Shown: positions 1 to 4,504 of the stretch, piece by piece | Layout of the letters: each line of letters opens with the position of its first letter | How positions within the stretch are numbered: the first letter of the stretch is position 1 | Source: Prosthecobacter sp. | GTDB taxonomy: Bacteria; Verrucomicrobiota; Verrucomicrobiia; Verrucomicrobiales; Verrucomicrobiaceae | NCBI GenBank assembly: GCA_025869455.1 | Contig: JAOZVT010000647.1 | Span: forward strand, 1-8,106 | Length of the DNA: 8,106 nucleotides | Direction: 5' to 3' | The notes under the pieces: model-generated | Seen by the model: the letters and a program-made list of their open reading frames with translations, nothing else | What the model was told of the DNA's origin: nothing | Database searches by the model: none | Translations under genes and position numbers: made by a program

Positions 1-101
1 CGCCGATCATCGTCATCATGGAAGATGCTTTCCCGACGGTTGCCCCGCGCCAAGACCCGATGATAGGCACCGGGATATTGGATACGAAGGCTGCGCGGCA
101 T
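1..101 (-). CDS. IS200-like REP-associated tyrosine transposase (RAYT), N-terminal part, cut by window edge
   Basis: Reading leftward from the ATG at 101-99 gives 33 complete codons with no stop, then runs off the window. The product begins MPRSLRIQ and continues YPGAYHRVLARGNRRESIF followed by a run of aspartates (DDDDRR). This is the N-terminal signature of the Y1/IS200-like transposase family in its single-copy REP-associated form, where the usual pattern is P-R-x-x-R-I-x-x-P-G-A-x-Y-H-V-x-x-R-G-N-R-R-x-x-I-F-x-D-D-x-D. These enzymes are HUH single-strand endonucleases thought to move short palindromic repeats. The HUH pair and catalytic tyrosine lie further on and are not visible, so whether the gene is intact cannot be told. 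No Shine-Dalgarno precedes the ATG. A repeat array starts about 60 bases upstream of it, as expected for a RAYT locus. Confidence 0.85.
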   Translation of the reverse strand, partial: MPRSLRIQYPGAYHRVLARGNRRESIFHDDDDR

Positions 102-129
102 GCCAGACAGTGGCTTATAGGATCAGTCA

Positions 130-152
130 GTCAATTGTCGCACCCTGACCCC
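130..152 (-). other. GGGGTCAGG-type sequence upstream of the RAYT gene
   Basis: Read on the - strand, this stretch begins GGGGTCAGGGTGCGACAATT and lies between the RAYT start codon and the repeat array. From memory, a block starting GGGGTCAGG is often seen next to RAYT-type transposase genes in diverse bacteria, so I read it as part of the transposase-associated non-coding unit. It could be a recognition sequence or a promoter-proximal element; the sequence does not show which. Confidence 0.4.
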
Positions 153-159
153 GTTTTCC

Positions 160-221
160 CCATTCATGCCTGGCATCTTATCTTTCTTTGGCATTTTATC
201 TTTATCGCATGGCATCTTATC
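160..221. repeat. Repeat array: 16-bp head plus three TGGCATYTTATC units
   Basis: The array opens with CCATTCATGCCTGGCA (160-175), whose last five bases run into the first of three 12-mers: TGGCATCTTATC (171-182), TGGCATTTTATC (189-200) and TGGCATCTTATC (210-221). Their starts are 18 and 21 bases apart. The flanking T-rich spacers resemble one another. On the - strand the units read GATAAGATGCCA, upstream of the RAYT gene, so the array is a good candidate for the repeat family that transposase acts on. Because the spacings are multiples of three, the + strand encodes a repetitive peptide of the type WHLI/WHFI, which I treat as an artefact. The 16-bp head recurs at 1309-1324. Confidence 0.7.
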
Positions 222-237
222 GCATTTCGCGAAGTTG

Positions 238-268
238 TTGTCAAAAGACACCCGCAGACTACCATATT
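238..268 (+). promoter_or_regulatory. Weak candidate promoter of the 271-1179 gene
   Basis: TTGTCA (238-243, five of six to the -35 consensus) is followed after 19 bases by CATATT (263-268, four of six to the -10). The long spacer makes it a poor match, and transcription would start almost on the ATG at 271, giving a leaderless or nearly leaderless message. That would fit the absence of a Shine-Dalgarno there. Confidence 0.2.
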
Positions 269-270
269 AA

Positions 271-1179
271 ATGGGTTCTAGAATTATCCGTAAAGTTGCA
301 GACAAAAATGCCATCCGGCTTCACACTGATCGGGGTGCACCGCTGCGTCGATTTCTACAAGCCTCACCAAACCATCATCTAATAGTAACTACAGGCAACC
401 TCCTTGAGTCGACCGTTAACCAAACTAACACAGATCCAGCCTCTAACTTCATCCAAGATTTTCAAGGCCTTGTCAAATACTCAAACCAACTATATATAAT
501 CAAAGATCCAGCTTCACTTAATACGCACTTCAACTGGGTGAGCGCTGGCCTTCAACAAAGACTACTTTCCGCCAACGAAAGTGCAGGTTGGCACCGAGAA
601 CTGCCATCGCTAATTGAGTCGATGAAAGCTGGGAATGTATCGCCAGTCTTCAAAGCGAAAAAGCAGGAGTCGGAAAACTGGCTCAAATCTATAGAGGCGG
701 ACTCGCAGGAATACCTCGAATTTCAACGCACAATCGGCCAAATCCCGAATGTCACATCCATGGACTGGGACAATTTTTTGACATCGGGTTACTTAGCCGA
801 AACTGCATTGGCATTACTACTCAAGGCAACGATTTCATACACTCACGCTCTCCATTTCGCGTCAAAAACCCCACTGCCAGAGCCTTTGTGCAACTCAATC
901 GCGTTTCGGTACAATCTAGCCTACGCCTTATTGGCTCTAGAGCGTCGGGCTAGGGGAAAGCAGATCAATTTTCAGCTTTCATCAGTCGTCATTCGAAATG
1001 ACGCAGTGGATATGCTCTATGTGGCTCAGGCGTCATATTTCGACGGTTTTTTCTGCCACGAAGTCACATCTAGAAGCGTTTATCGTTTAATGAAGAGCTT
1101 CTTTTCATCATCACACCTTAGTCACGCCATCAACCGATACACCCCAGACCCGGCATTGATCGGGTTGGTCAGGTTGTAA
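271..1179 (+). CDS. Orphan 302-residue protein, probable PIN-like nuclease
   Basis: The frame has a TAA directly before the ATG at 271, so this is the earliest possible start; no Shine-Dalgarno is visible. I have no named family, but acidic residues fall where PIN-like nucleases carry them: D11 in an ADKNAI motif near the N-terminus, E46 in LIVTTGNLLES, and a C-terminal RNDAVDMLYVAQASYFDGFF segment (242-261) with D244, D247 and D258. The last segment resembles the N-D-x-x-D ... Y-x-D-x-x-x-x-x-D pattern of large PIN-like proteins; the final aspartate appears replaced by E264. Residues 100-235 look helical. At 302 residues it is over twice the length of a VapC toxin, and no antitoxin gene adjoins it. 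It is visibly AT-richer than the tol and nuo genes and lies between two direct copies of a 16-bp repeat, both signs of acquisition. The coding call is firmer than the functional one. Confidence 0.6.
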   Translation: MGSRIIRKVADKNAIRLHTDRGAPLRRFLQASPNHHLIVTTGNLLESTVNQTNTDPASNFIQDFQGLVKYSNQLYIIKDPASLNTHFNWVSAGLQQRLLSANESAGWHRELPSLIESMKAGNVSPVFKAKKQESENWLKSIEADSQEYLEFQRTIGQIPNVTSMDWDNFLTSGYLAETALALLLKATISYTHALHFASKTPLPEPLCNSIAFRYNLAYALLALERRARGKQINFQLSSVVIRNDAVDMLYVAQASYFDGFFCHEVTSRSVYRLMKSFFSSSHLSHAINRYTPDPALIGLVRL

Positions 1180-1199
1180 GAAATGTCCATCGCATTTCT
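1179..1199 (+). terminator. Stem-loop overlapping the stop of the 271-1179 gene
   Basis: AGAAATG (1179-1185) and CATTTCT (1193-1199) form a perfect 7-bp stem around a 7-base loop, beginning on the last base of the stop codon. No T tract follows and the stem is AT-rich, so it may only be a weak or Rho-assisted end, or a 3'-protective hairpin. Confidence 0.25.
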
Positions 1200-1306
1200 G
1201 GAGGTGCACATTTTGCCGGGAATCTTATTCCGAAAAGCTACCAACTACTCACCCGCCCGCGCCGCAAGTTCCAGGAAATCCCCTACCGCGCCGCCGCTTA
1301 ACTGAG

Positions 1307-1340
1307 TGCCATTCATGCCTGGCAACTTTTTGACTTTTTG
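1307..1340. repeat. Second copy of the 16-bp repeat head with a T-rich tail
   Basis: CCATTCATGCCTGGCA recurs here at 1309-1324, identical and in the same orientation as at 160-175. As in the first copy, a T-rich periodic tail follows (ACTTTTTGACTTTTTGC), but the units differ, so the family seems to have a conserved head and a variable tail. In this copy the head lies in an inverted repeat, TGCCA (1307-1311) and TGGCA (1320-1324) around 8 bases, a possible REP-like hairpin. The two copies bracket the PIN-like gene. Confidence 0.65.
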
Positions 1341-1342
1341 CA

Positions 1343-1350
1343 AAAGGAGG
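1343..1350 (+). promoter_or_regulatory. Strong Shine-Dalgarno fixing a TTG start
   Basis: AAAGGAGG is a near-perfect match to the anti-Shine-Dalgarno of 16S rRNA, seven bases ahead of the TTG at 1358-1360. It is by far the best ribosome-binding site in the window and the main reason for calling the short gene that follows. It lies at the end of the T-rich tail of the upstream repeat. Confidence 0.6.
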
Positions 1351-1357
1351 GGTTAAT

Positions 1358-1516
1358 TTGTTCAGGTCAGGTTGGAAAAATATCATCGACAATCCGGCGA
1401 TCATGTATGGTGACCTTGGAAAGGTGGCAGGAGAGACGTCTGCATATGGTTATGAATACATTGACAAGTTTGCTGGAGAGTCTCCACAGATCCCGGAAAA
1501 CTTACCTCCCCAATAG
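1358..1516 (+). CDS. Small 52-residue protein, TTG start
   Basis: The product starts (M)FRSGWKNIIDNPAIMYG and ends QIPENLPPQ, with a glycine-, tyrosine- and acid-rich middle (GETSAYGYEYIDKFAGES). It has no signal peptide or membrane segment, and I do not recognise a family. The call rests on the near-perfect Shine-Dalgarno seven bases upstream, a protein-like composition, and the ATG of the next gene directly after the TAG. The frame is open upstream only to a TGA at 1331-1333, with no better start. It could instead be the surviving C-terminal tail of a larger lost protein, for example a secreted toxin cut by the repeat at 1307. A 60-residue frame in another register (1338-1520) overlaps it but has a less natural composition. 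Confidence 0.55.
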   Translation: MFRSGWKNIIDNPAIMYGDLGKVAGETSAYGYEYIDKFAGESPQIPENLPPQ

Positions 1517-1738
1517 ATGAAACATTCTCCAGTTCTTGCTCTAAAGTACAATCCAGCCATGGTCGATTTTGGGCTCGGTGCTCTCTGTTTTGTCTATAGG
1601 GTAATATTTTTAGCCAATGCCCCAAAATATCAAAAAACCGCTCCCCCACGAGCAAAGAAGTTGCTTTGGTGCGGACTGCTGTGTTGCATTGGAGGCGGAC
1701 TTTTGGTTCTTAAAGGTTTCTCAGGTCTGTCGGCCTGA
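1517..1738 (+). CDS. Small 73-residue two-helix membrane protein
   Basis: The ATG follows the TAG of the 52-residue gene with no base between them, so translation is probably coupled; there is no Shine-Dalgarno of its own. Two hydrophobic segments, about residues 16-35 (VDFGLGALCFVYRVIFL) and 49-67 (LLWCGLLCCIGGGLLVL), are joined by a basic loop with K37, K40, R45, K47 and K48. By the positive-inside rule this would place the loop in the cytoplasm and both ends outside. Three cysteines sit in the second helix. No family is recognised. A soluble small protein followed by a small membrane protein would fit a toxin-immunity, toxin-antitoxin or regulator-effector pair, but nothing in the sequence decides among these. 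Confidence 0.5.
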   Translation: MKHSPVLALKYNPAMVDFGLGALCFVYRVIFLANAPKYQKTAPPRAKKLLWCGLLCCIGGGLLVLKGFSGLSA

Positions 1739-1912
1739 TCAGCCCTGAAATCGCGTCTTAATTGAATAACAACACGCGAAGAATTCTAGGGTGACGAGTG
1801 CCCGAAAAAGCGCTGGTTCCTACACCTCAATATCCGATTGCAGAAGAGCTTATTCGTCCCTCTTCGCCAATCCTCCAGCTATCCATTGCAAATTCCACAT
1901 TTGAGAATATCA

Positions 1913-1927
1913 TTAGATAATATCTAA
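1913..1927. promoter_or_regulatory. 15-bp perfect palindrome, possible operator
   Basis: TTAGATAATATCTAA has 7-bp arms around a single A, in an AT-rich patch of the long intergenic region. Size and symmetry suit a dimeric repressor site, but no adjacent gene clearly starts here and it is about 500 bases from tolQ. AT-rich palindromes also arise by chance. Confidence 0.3.
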
Positions 1928-2019
1928 CATGGCCTCGCACTCGGATGCCCGCCATCCCAAACACCCCGTTCAAAGCCCCCTCATTCCTGATGGTTTCTAT
2001 GAATCACTCCTCCACCCAA

Positions 2020-2138
2020 TCCCCAAGCTTCCCCACATGGGGAAACTTATCCCCAAGAAATCCCCATCCCAAAGCGCTGAAAATCAACGGATAACGCCTC
2101 GGAGTCCCCAAATGGGGAGAAAATGAAATGCATCCCCA
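2020..2138. repeat. Cluster of TCCCCA / TGGGGA hexamers with two palindromes
   Basis: TCCCCA starts at 2020, 2030, 2050, 2061, 2105 and 2133, and its complement TGGGGA at 2038 and 2113. Opposed copies build two palindromes: TTCCCCACATGGGGAA (2029-2044) and TCCCCAAATGGGGA (2105-2118), both 2-base-centred. Start-to-start steps of 10, 20, 11 and 44 bases are close to whole turns of the helix, as in arrays of protein-binding sites; the last step (28) is not. It lies 290-400 bases before tolQ, so it may be a regulatory or nucleoprotein site rather than a core promoter. Confidence 0.5.
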
Positions 2139-2263
2139 TCCGGCCACTGAGCTTTCCACGGTTAGAGTCTCTTGAATCACCCTAAAAACCATGATCCGCT
2201 TTTCGACAGTCCTGCATCCTGGAACACACTCGCTCGTCCCGCGACTTCGGAGATCTCGCAGAC

Positions 2264-2368
2264 TGACCGTGGCGTCGTGCGGATGTCTGTTTTCGAAGGT
2301 GGTAACGCGGGTGAGCGGTCAAAGAAGTGTCACACCCGAGTACCTCACGGCTTTTCCCCTCGGTGTGA
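2264..2368 (+). other. Potentially structured leader segment upstream of tolQ
   Basis: TCACACCCGAG (2330-2340) pairs with CTCGGTGTGA (2359-2368) in a 10-bp stem with one bulged C and an 18-base loop. Just before it, TGACCG (2264-2269) can pair over 46 bases with CGGTCA (2316-2321). No T tract follows, so it is not an intrinsic terminator. If transcription starts upstream this could be a structured 5' leader of the tol message, or a small RNA; I recognise no known RNA family. Confidence 0.3.
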
Positions 2369-2376
2369 ATCTCATG

Positions 2377-2405
2377 TTGACGGCAGACATTCAAGATCGT
2401 TTAAC
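2377..2405 (+). promoter_or_regulatory. Candidate sigma-70 promoter of the tol operon
   Basis: TTGACG (2377-2382, five of six to the -35 consensus) and TTTAAC (2400-2405, four of six to the -10) are separated by exactly 17 bases. The start of transcription would fall near 2412, about 12 bases before the tolQ ATG, leaving a very short leader without a clear Shine-Dalgarno. An upstream promoter giving a longer, structured leader is the alternative. Confidence 0.4.
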
Positions 2406-2423
2406 TAGGCAACTTTGTTTCCA

Positions 2424-3269
2424 ATGCAATTGACTCCTCTCGCTGCGGTATCTGGTCTCCAGTTTGGTTTAGAAAACCTCTCGCTGCCAAGCCTCGTCAT
2501 TGCCGGCTTGCTGGCGCTTTTGTCCATGATCAGTTGGACCGTTTTAGCGGCCAAATGGATGCTGCTAAGTCGCACCGCGACCGCCAACAATGTCTTCATG
2601 GGCAAGTTCAGGGAGAGTGCCCACCCCTTGGCTCTGTATCTGACCCGCGAACGCACGGCCTTGTCCCCCATGTATCATGTGTATCATGAAGCCTGCCGCG
2701 AGCTGGCCTTTTACTTGGTGGGGGAGGAAGATCCTGGGCGTGCTTTCAGCAGTCGTTTGCAAGGGGCAGGCCGCATCACCGCTTCTCAAATGGGCTCCGT
2801 CCAAAACGCCATGGAACGTGCTGTCATGACCTCCGCGACCAAGGTAGAGGCAAAGTTGGGCATCATCGCCACTGTCCTAGCCGCCGCGCCCTTTTTGGGA
2901 TTGCTAGGCACCGTTTGGGGCATTTTGGATGTGTTTGCGATCCTGGCACAAACGGAGGGTACCGCTGGCATTGCCATATTGGCTCCAGGTGTGTGCTCCG
3001 CCCTGCTGACCACGCTTTTGGCCTTGTTTGTGACCATCCCTAGCCTGATCGCGCACAACGCGCTCGTCTCCAAAATCCGCCAGTTGATCATCCGCCTGGA
3101 TAACTTTGCCAATGAACTCGCGGGCGTCTTAGATCGGCAGTTTGTCGATCATCACAGCCCCGATGAATCCCCGCCCAGCTTAGGCTCCATGGGCACACCC
3201 TCCATGCCTGGGTTTAGCAGCCCACCCACCCAATCTTTGACGCAGCCTAGCAAGTTAACTTCTGCATGA
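2424..3269 (+). CDS. tolQ: TolQ, MotA/TolQ/ExbB-family proton channel
   Basis: TolQ forms, with TolR, the inner-membrane motor that uses the proton gradient to energise TolA. The 281-residue product has three membrane segments (about 21-43, 147-171 and 190-212) and a long cytoplasmic loop between the first and second. The family core is clear: ISWTVLAAKW after helix 1, and APFLGLLGTVWGILDVF (155-171), with LAPGVCSALLTTLLALFVTIP (186-206) covering helix 3. About 40 proline- and serine-rich residues follow residue 240 and are absent from the roughly 230-residue E. coli TolQ. I chose the ATG at 2424 over a TTG at 2415; neither has a good Shine-Dalgarno. The gene overlaps tolR by ATGA. ExbB is the alternative name, but the downstream tolB and pal settle on Tol. 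Confidence 0.9.
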   Translation: MQLTPLAAVSGLQFGLENLSLPSLVIAGLLALLSMISWTVLAAKWMLLSRTATANNVFMGKFRESAHPLALYLTRERTALSPMYHVYHEACRELAFYLVGEEDPGRAFSSRLQGAGRITASQMGSVQNAMERAVMTSATKVEAKLGIIATVLAAAPFLGLLGTVWGILDVFAILAQTEGTAGIAILAPGVCSALLTTLLALFVTIPSLIAHNALVSKIRQLIIRLDNFANELAGVLDRQFVDHHSPDESPPSLGSMGTPSMPGFSSPPTQSLTQPSKLTSA

Positions 3270-3694
3270 AGCGTGCCTCACAGCGTCATTTACCCGTTTA
3301 TGTGAGCCAGATCAGCGTCACAGCGCTGCTGGACTTGGTGCTGGTTCTCCTGCTCGTCTTTGTCGTCGTGGTTCCCTTTTTACGTCGTGAAAAGATGGAT
3401 ATCGCCTCAGATCGGCTCCGTCCAGTCGAGGAAAAAGCACAGCCGCCCACGCACCTGATCAAACTCGCCATTCAGCCAGATCAGAGCATCCTATTGAATG
3501 GGAAAGCCGTTTCAGGGGAACTCCTCTTGCCCACTTTGACCGAACTCATTGGTAAGAAACCAGAAACGGGTGTGCTGGTGCAAATGCCTGATAATTTTGC
3601 GGCGGGCGCTTTGGCGCGGCTCATGGATGAAATGCATCGCGCAGGTGTTAAGCAAACCTCCGTGGAAGTCATCGAAACCGACAAGACTCATTGA
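3266..3694 (+). CDS. tolR: TolR, ExbD/TolR-family motor subunit
   Basis: TolR pairs with TolQ in the proton-conducting stator. The 142-residue protein has the family layout: short cytoplasmic N-terminus, one membrane helix (about 16-38) and a periplasmic domain (about 40-142). The helix begins ISVTALLDLVLVLLLVFVV, matching the I-x-V-T-P-L-V-D consensus, with the conserved protonatable aspartate at residue 23, as in E. coli TolR. The periplasmic part contains the usual L-N-G-K motif (ILLNGKAVSGE) and a final strand (SVEVIE). The start ATG overlaps the tolQ stop as ATGA, which argues for coupled, near-equal synthesis. A 10-bp palindrome, AAGTTAACTT (3252-3261), sits just before the start where a Shine-Dalgarno would lie, and none is seen. 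Confidence 0.9.
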   Translation: MKRASQRHLPVYVSQISVTALLDLVLVLLLVFVVVVPFLRREKMDIASDRLRPVEEKAQPPTHLIKLAIQPDQSILLNGKAVSGELLLPTLTELIGKKPETGVLVQMPDNFAAGALARLMDEMHRAGVKQTSVEVIETDKTH

Positions 3695-3698
3695 GTCT
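3684..3698 (+). promoter_or_regulatory. Perfect inverted repeat at the tolR/tolA junction
   Basis: AGACTCATTGAGTCT has 7-bp arms around one T and spans the tolR stop codon, ending 11 bases before the tolA ATG. As RNA it could form a 5-bp stem with a 5-base loop next to the tolA start, or as DNA a symmetric binding site. No T tract follows, so it is not an intrinsic terminator. Confidence 0.35.
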
Positions 3699-3709
3699 AT
3701 TCCTCACTC

Positions 3710-4504
3710 ATGCCTCCTGCCTCACGCCCAGCACCCTTGGAACCCATCGCCTTGGTGACGGTCGTAGTCGTCTTGGTTCATGTGTTGGTGGGGCTCGTTG
3801 CTTGGACGCTGTTGCCACTTTGGAAACCAAGCTGGAATGAAACCAAAGCTGCCGATGGGAAGTATTGGTTTCCACCCTCCAGCTTTAAAGAAGTTCTCCT
3901 GAAGCCCTCGGTGGCTCCAGAACCTCCTCCCGCCGCACCTTCTGAAAAATCAGCCGTTAAACCTAGCGCGGCAGTGCCTCCACCAGCGGATGTGACGGGG
4001 CTTTTAGAAGAAAGCCCTTTGGTCGCCCCTTCTTCATCCGGCATGGGCAGCACCGCCACGGCTAAACCGACCACGAAAATCATCACCCTATCTCCGGTGC
4101 TGGAGCTGGATGATAAAACCGTGCCGACCGCCAAGCTGGATCGAAGCCCCCTGACCATGATGGAAGTCCTCAAGCTGGAAAAGCAGCAGGCAGCGGAGAA
4201 AAGAGCGCTGGGCGGCGCAGATATGGACCCTGTGCTGAAGGCTCTGGAGACGGCCTTGAAAAAAGAATGGAATGCACCTCCTGTCAGCCAAGTCCCCATT
4301 TTGCAGCGGAACACCCGGTTGACCCTCACGATTGGGCACGATGGCAGTATCTTGGAATCACGTCTGTCTAAATCTTCCGGTTCCGACTTGCTGGATCAGT
4401 CTGTTCTAAAGGCTGGAGAAGGCGTCAAAAAGATTTCAGAGTCTCTCCCTTCAAGTTTCCCGAAAGACCGCTACACTGTGGAAGTAAACTTCCACATCGA
4501 GTAA
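3710..4504 (+). CDS. tolA: TolA/TonB-like energy-transducing protein
   Basis: The 264-residue protein has the TolA/TonB build: one N-terminal membrane helix (about 12-34, IALVTVVVVLVHVLVGLVAW), a proline- and alanine-rich periplasmic stretch (about 68-105), a charged helical segment (about 150-185, with LKLEKQQAAEKRAL), and a C-terminal TonB/TolA-type domain from about 178. The last carries LKKEWNAPP, RLTLTIGHDGSI, SGSDLLDQSVLKA and the strand YTVEVNFHIE, the usual order in this fold. It would carry motion from TolQ-TolR to TolB and Pal. It is much shorter than E. coli TolA (421 residues) and lacks its long KA-rich helix, so its reach across the periplasm rests mainly on the proline-rich part. 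Position between tolR and tolB supports TolA over TonB. The start lies 15 bases after tolR and lacks a Shine-Dalgarno. Confidence 0.82.
   Translation: MPPASRPAPLEPIALVTVVVVLVHVLVGLVAWTLLPLWKPSWNETKAADGKYWFPPSSFKEVLLKPSVAPEPPPAAPSEKSAVKPSAAVPPPADVTGLLEESPLVAPSSSGMGSTATAKPTTKIITLSPVLELDDKTVPTAKLDRSPLTMMEVLKLEKQQAAEKRALGGADMDPVLKALETALKKEWNAPPVSQVPILQRNTRLTLTIGHDGSILESRLSKSSGSDLLDQSVLKAGEGVKKISESLPSSFPKDRYTVEVNFHIE
4477..4496 (+). promoter_or_regulatory. 9+2+9 perfect inverted repeat before tolB, probable coupling hairpin
   Basis: TGTGGAAGTAAACTTCCACA lies in the last codons of tolA and ends 8 bases before the tolB ATG. As RNA it forms an 8-bp stem (TGTGGAAG/CTTCCACA) with a TAAA loop over the stretch where ribosomes would bind tolB. 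Ribosomes finishing tolA would melt it, so tolB translation should depend on tolA translation. No other Shine-Dalgarno is visible for tolB. Confidence 0.55.

Larger units (their letters stand above)
1739..2423. other. Long gene-free region upstream of tolQ
   Basis: I find no convincing gene here on either strand. Short open frames exist (1929-2126, 2172-2408, 2191-2433 on +; 2004-2192 and 2182-2394 on -) but lack ribosome sites, have unnatural composition and overlap the repeated hexamers. From left to right the region holds about 170 bases without recognised features, a 15-bp palindrome (1913-1927), a TCCCCA cluster (2020-2138), potential RNA stems (2264-2368) and a candidate tol promoter (2377-2405). 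Confidence 0.6.

Noticed and set aside
18..281. 87-residue + strand open frame over the transposase start and repeat array
   Set aside because: Its first part is opposite the RAYT coding sequence, and its repetitive WHLI/WHFI part simply translates the non-coding repeats, whose spacings happen to be multiples of three.
1200..1300. Possible gene remnant between the PIN-like gene and the second repeat
   Set aside because: One + frame gives a short basic, alanine-rich tail ending at a stop near 1300, but it is too short and matches nothing I can name.
2047..2055. DnaA-box-like TTATCCCCA
   Set aside because: A single near match (one change from TTATCCACA) within the TCCCCA cluster, with no further boxes, no AT-rich unwinding element and no replication genes, so not an origin.
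1929..2126. 65-residue open frame starting just after the palindrome at 1913-1927
   Set aside because: No ribosome site, proline-, histidine- and serine-rich unnatural composition, and half of it is the repeated TCCCCA cluster.
2296..2309. T-box-like sequence AAGGTGGTAACGCG upstream of tolQ
   Set aside because: It is close to the T-box motif AGGGTGGNACCGCG, but no downstream partner to pair with the GAAGG arm, no intrinsic terminator and no aminoacyl-tRNA synthetase or amino-acid gene follow. Probably coincidence.
2172..2433. Overlapping short open frames before tolQ (78 and 80 residues on +, 70 on -)
   Set aside because: Three mutually overlapping frames without ribosome sites or family resemblance; the region is better explained as non-coding leader or promoter DNA.
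3778..4329. 183-residue open frame on the - strand opposite tolA
   Set aside because: The low-complexity serine/glycine-rich product mirrors the proline/alanine-rich tolA linker; it has no start signal or family resemblance.
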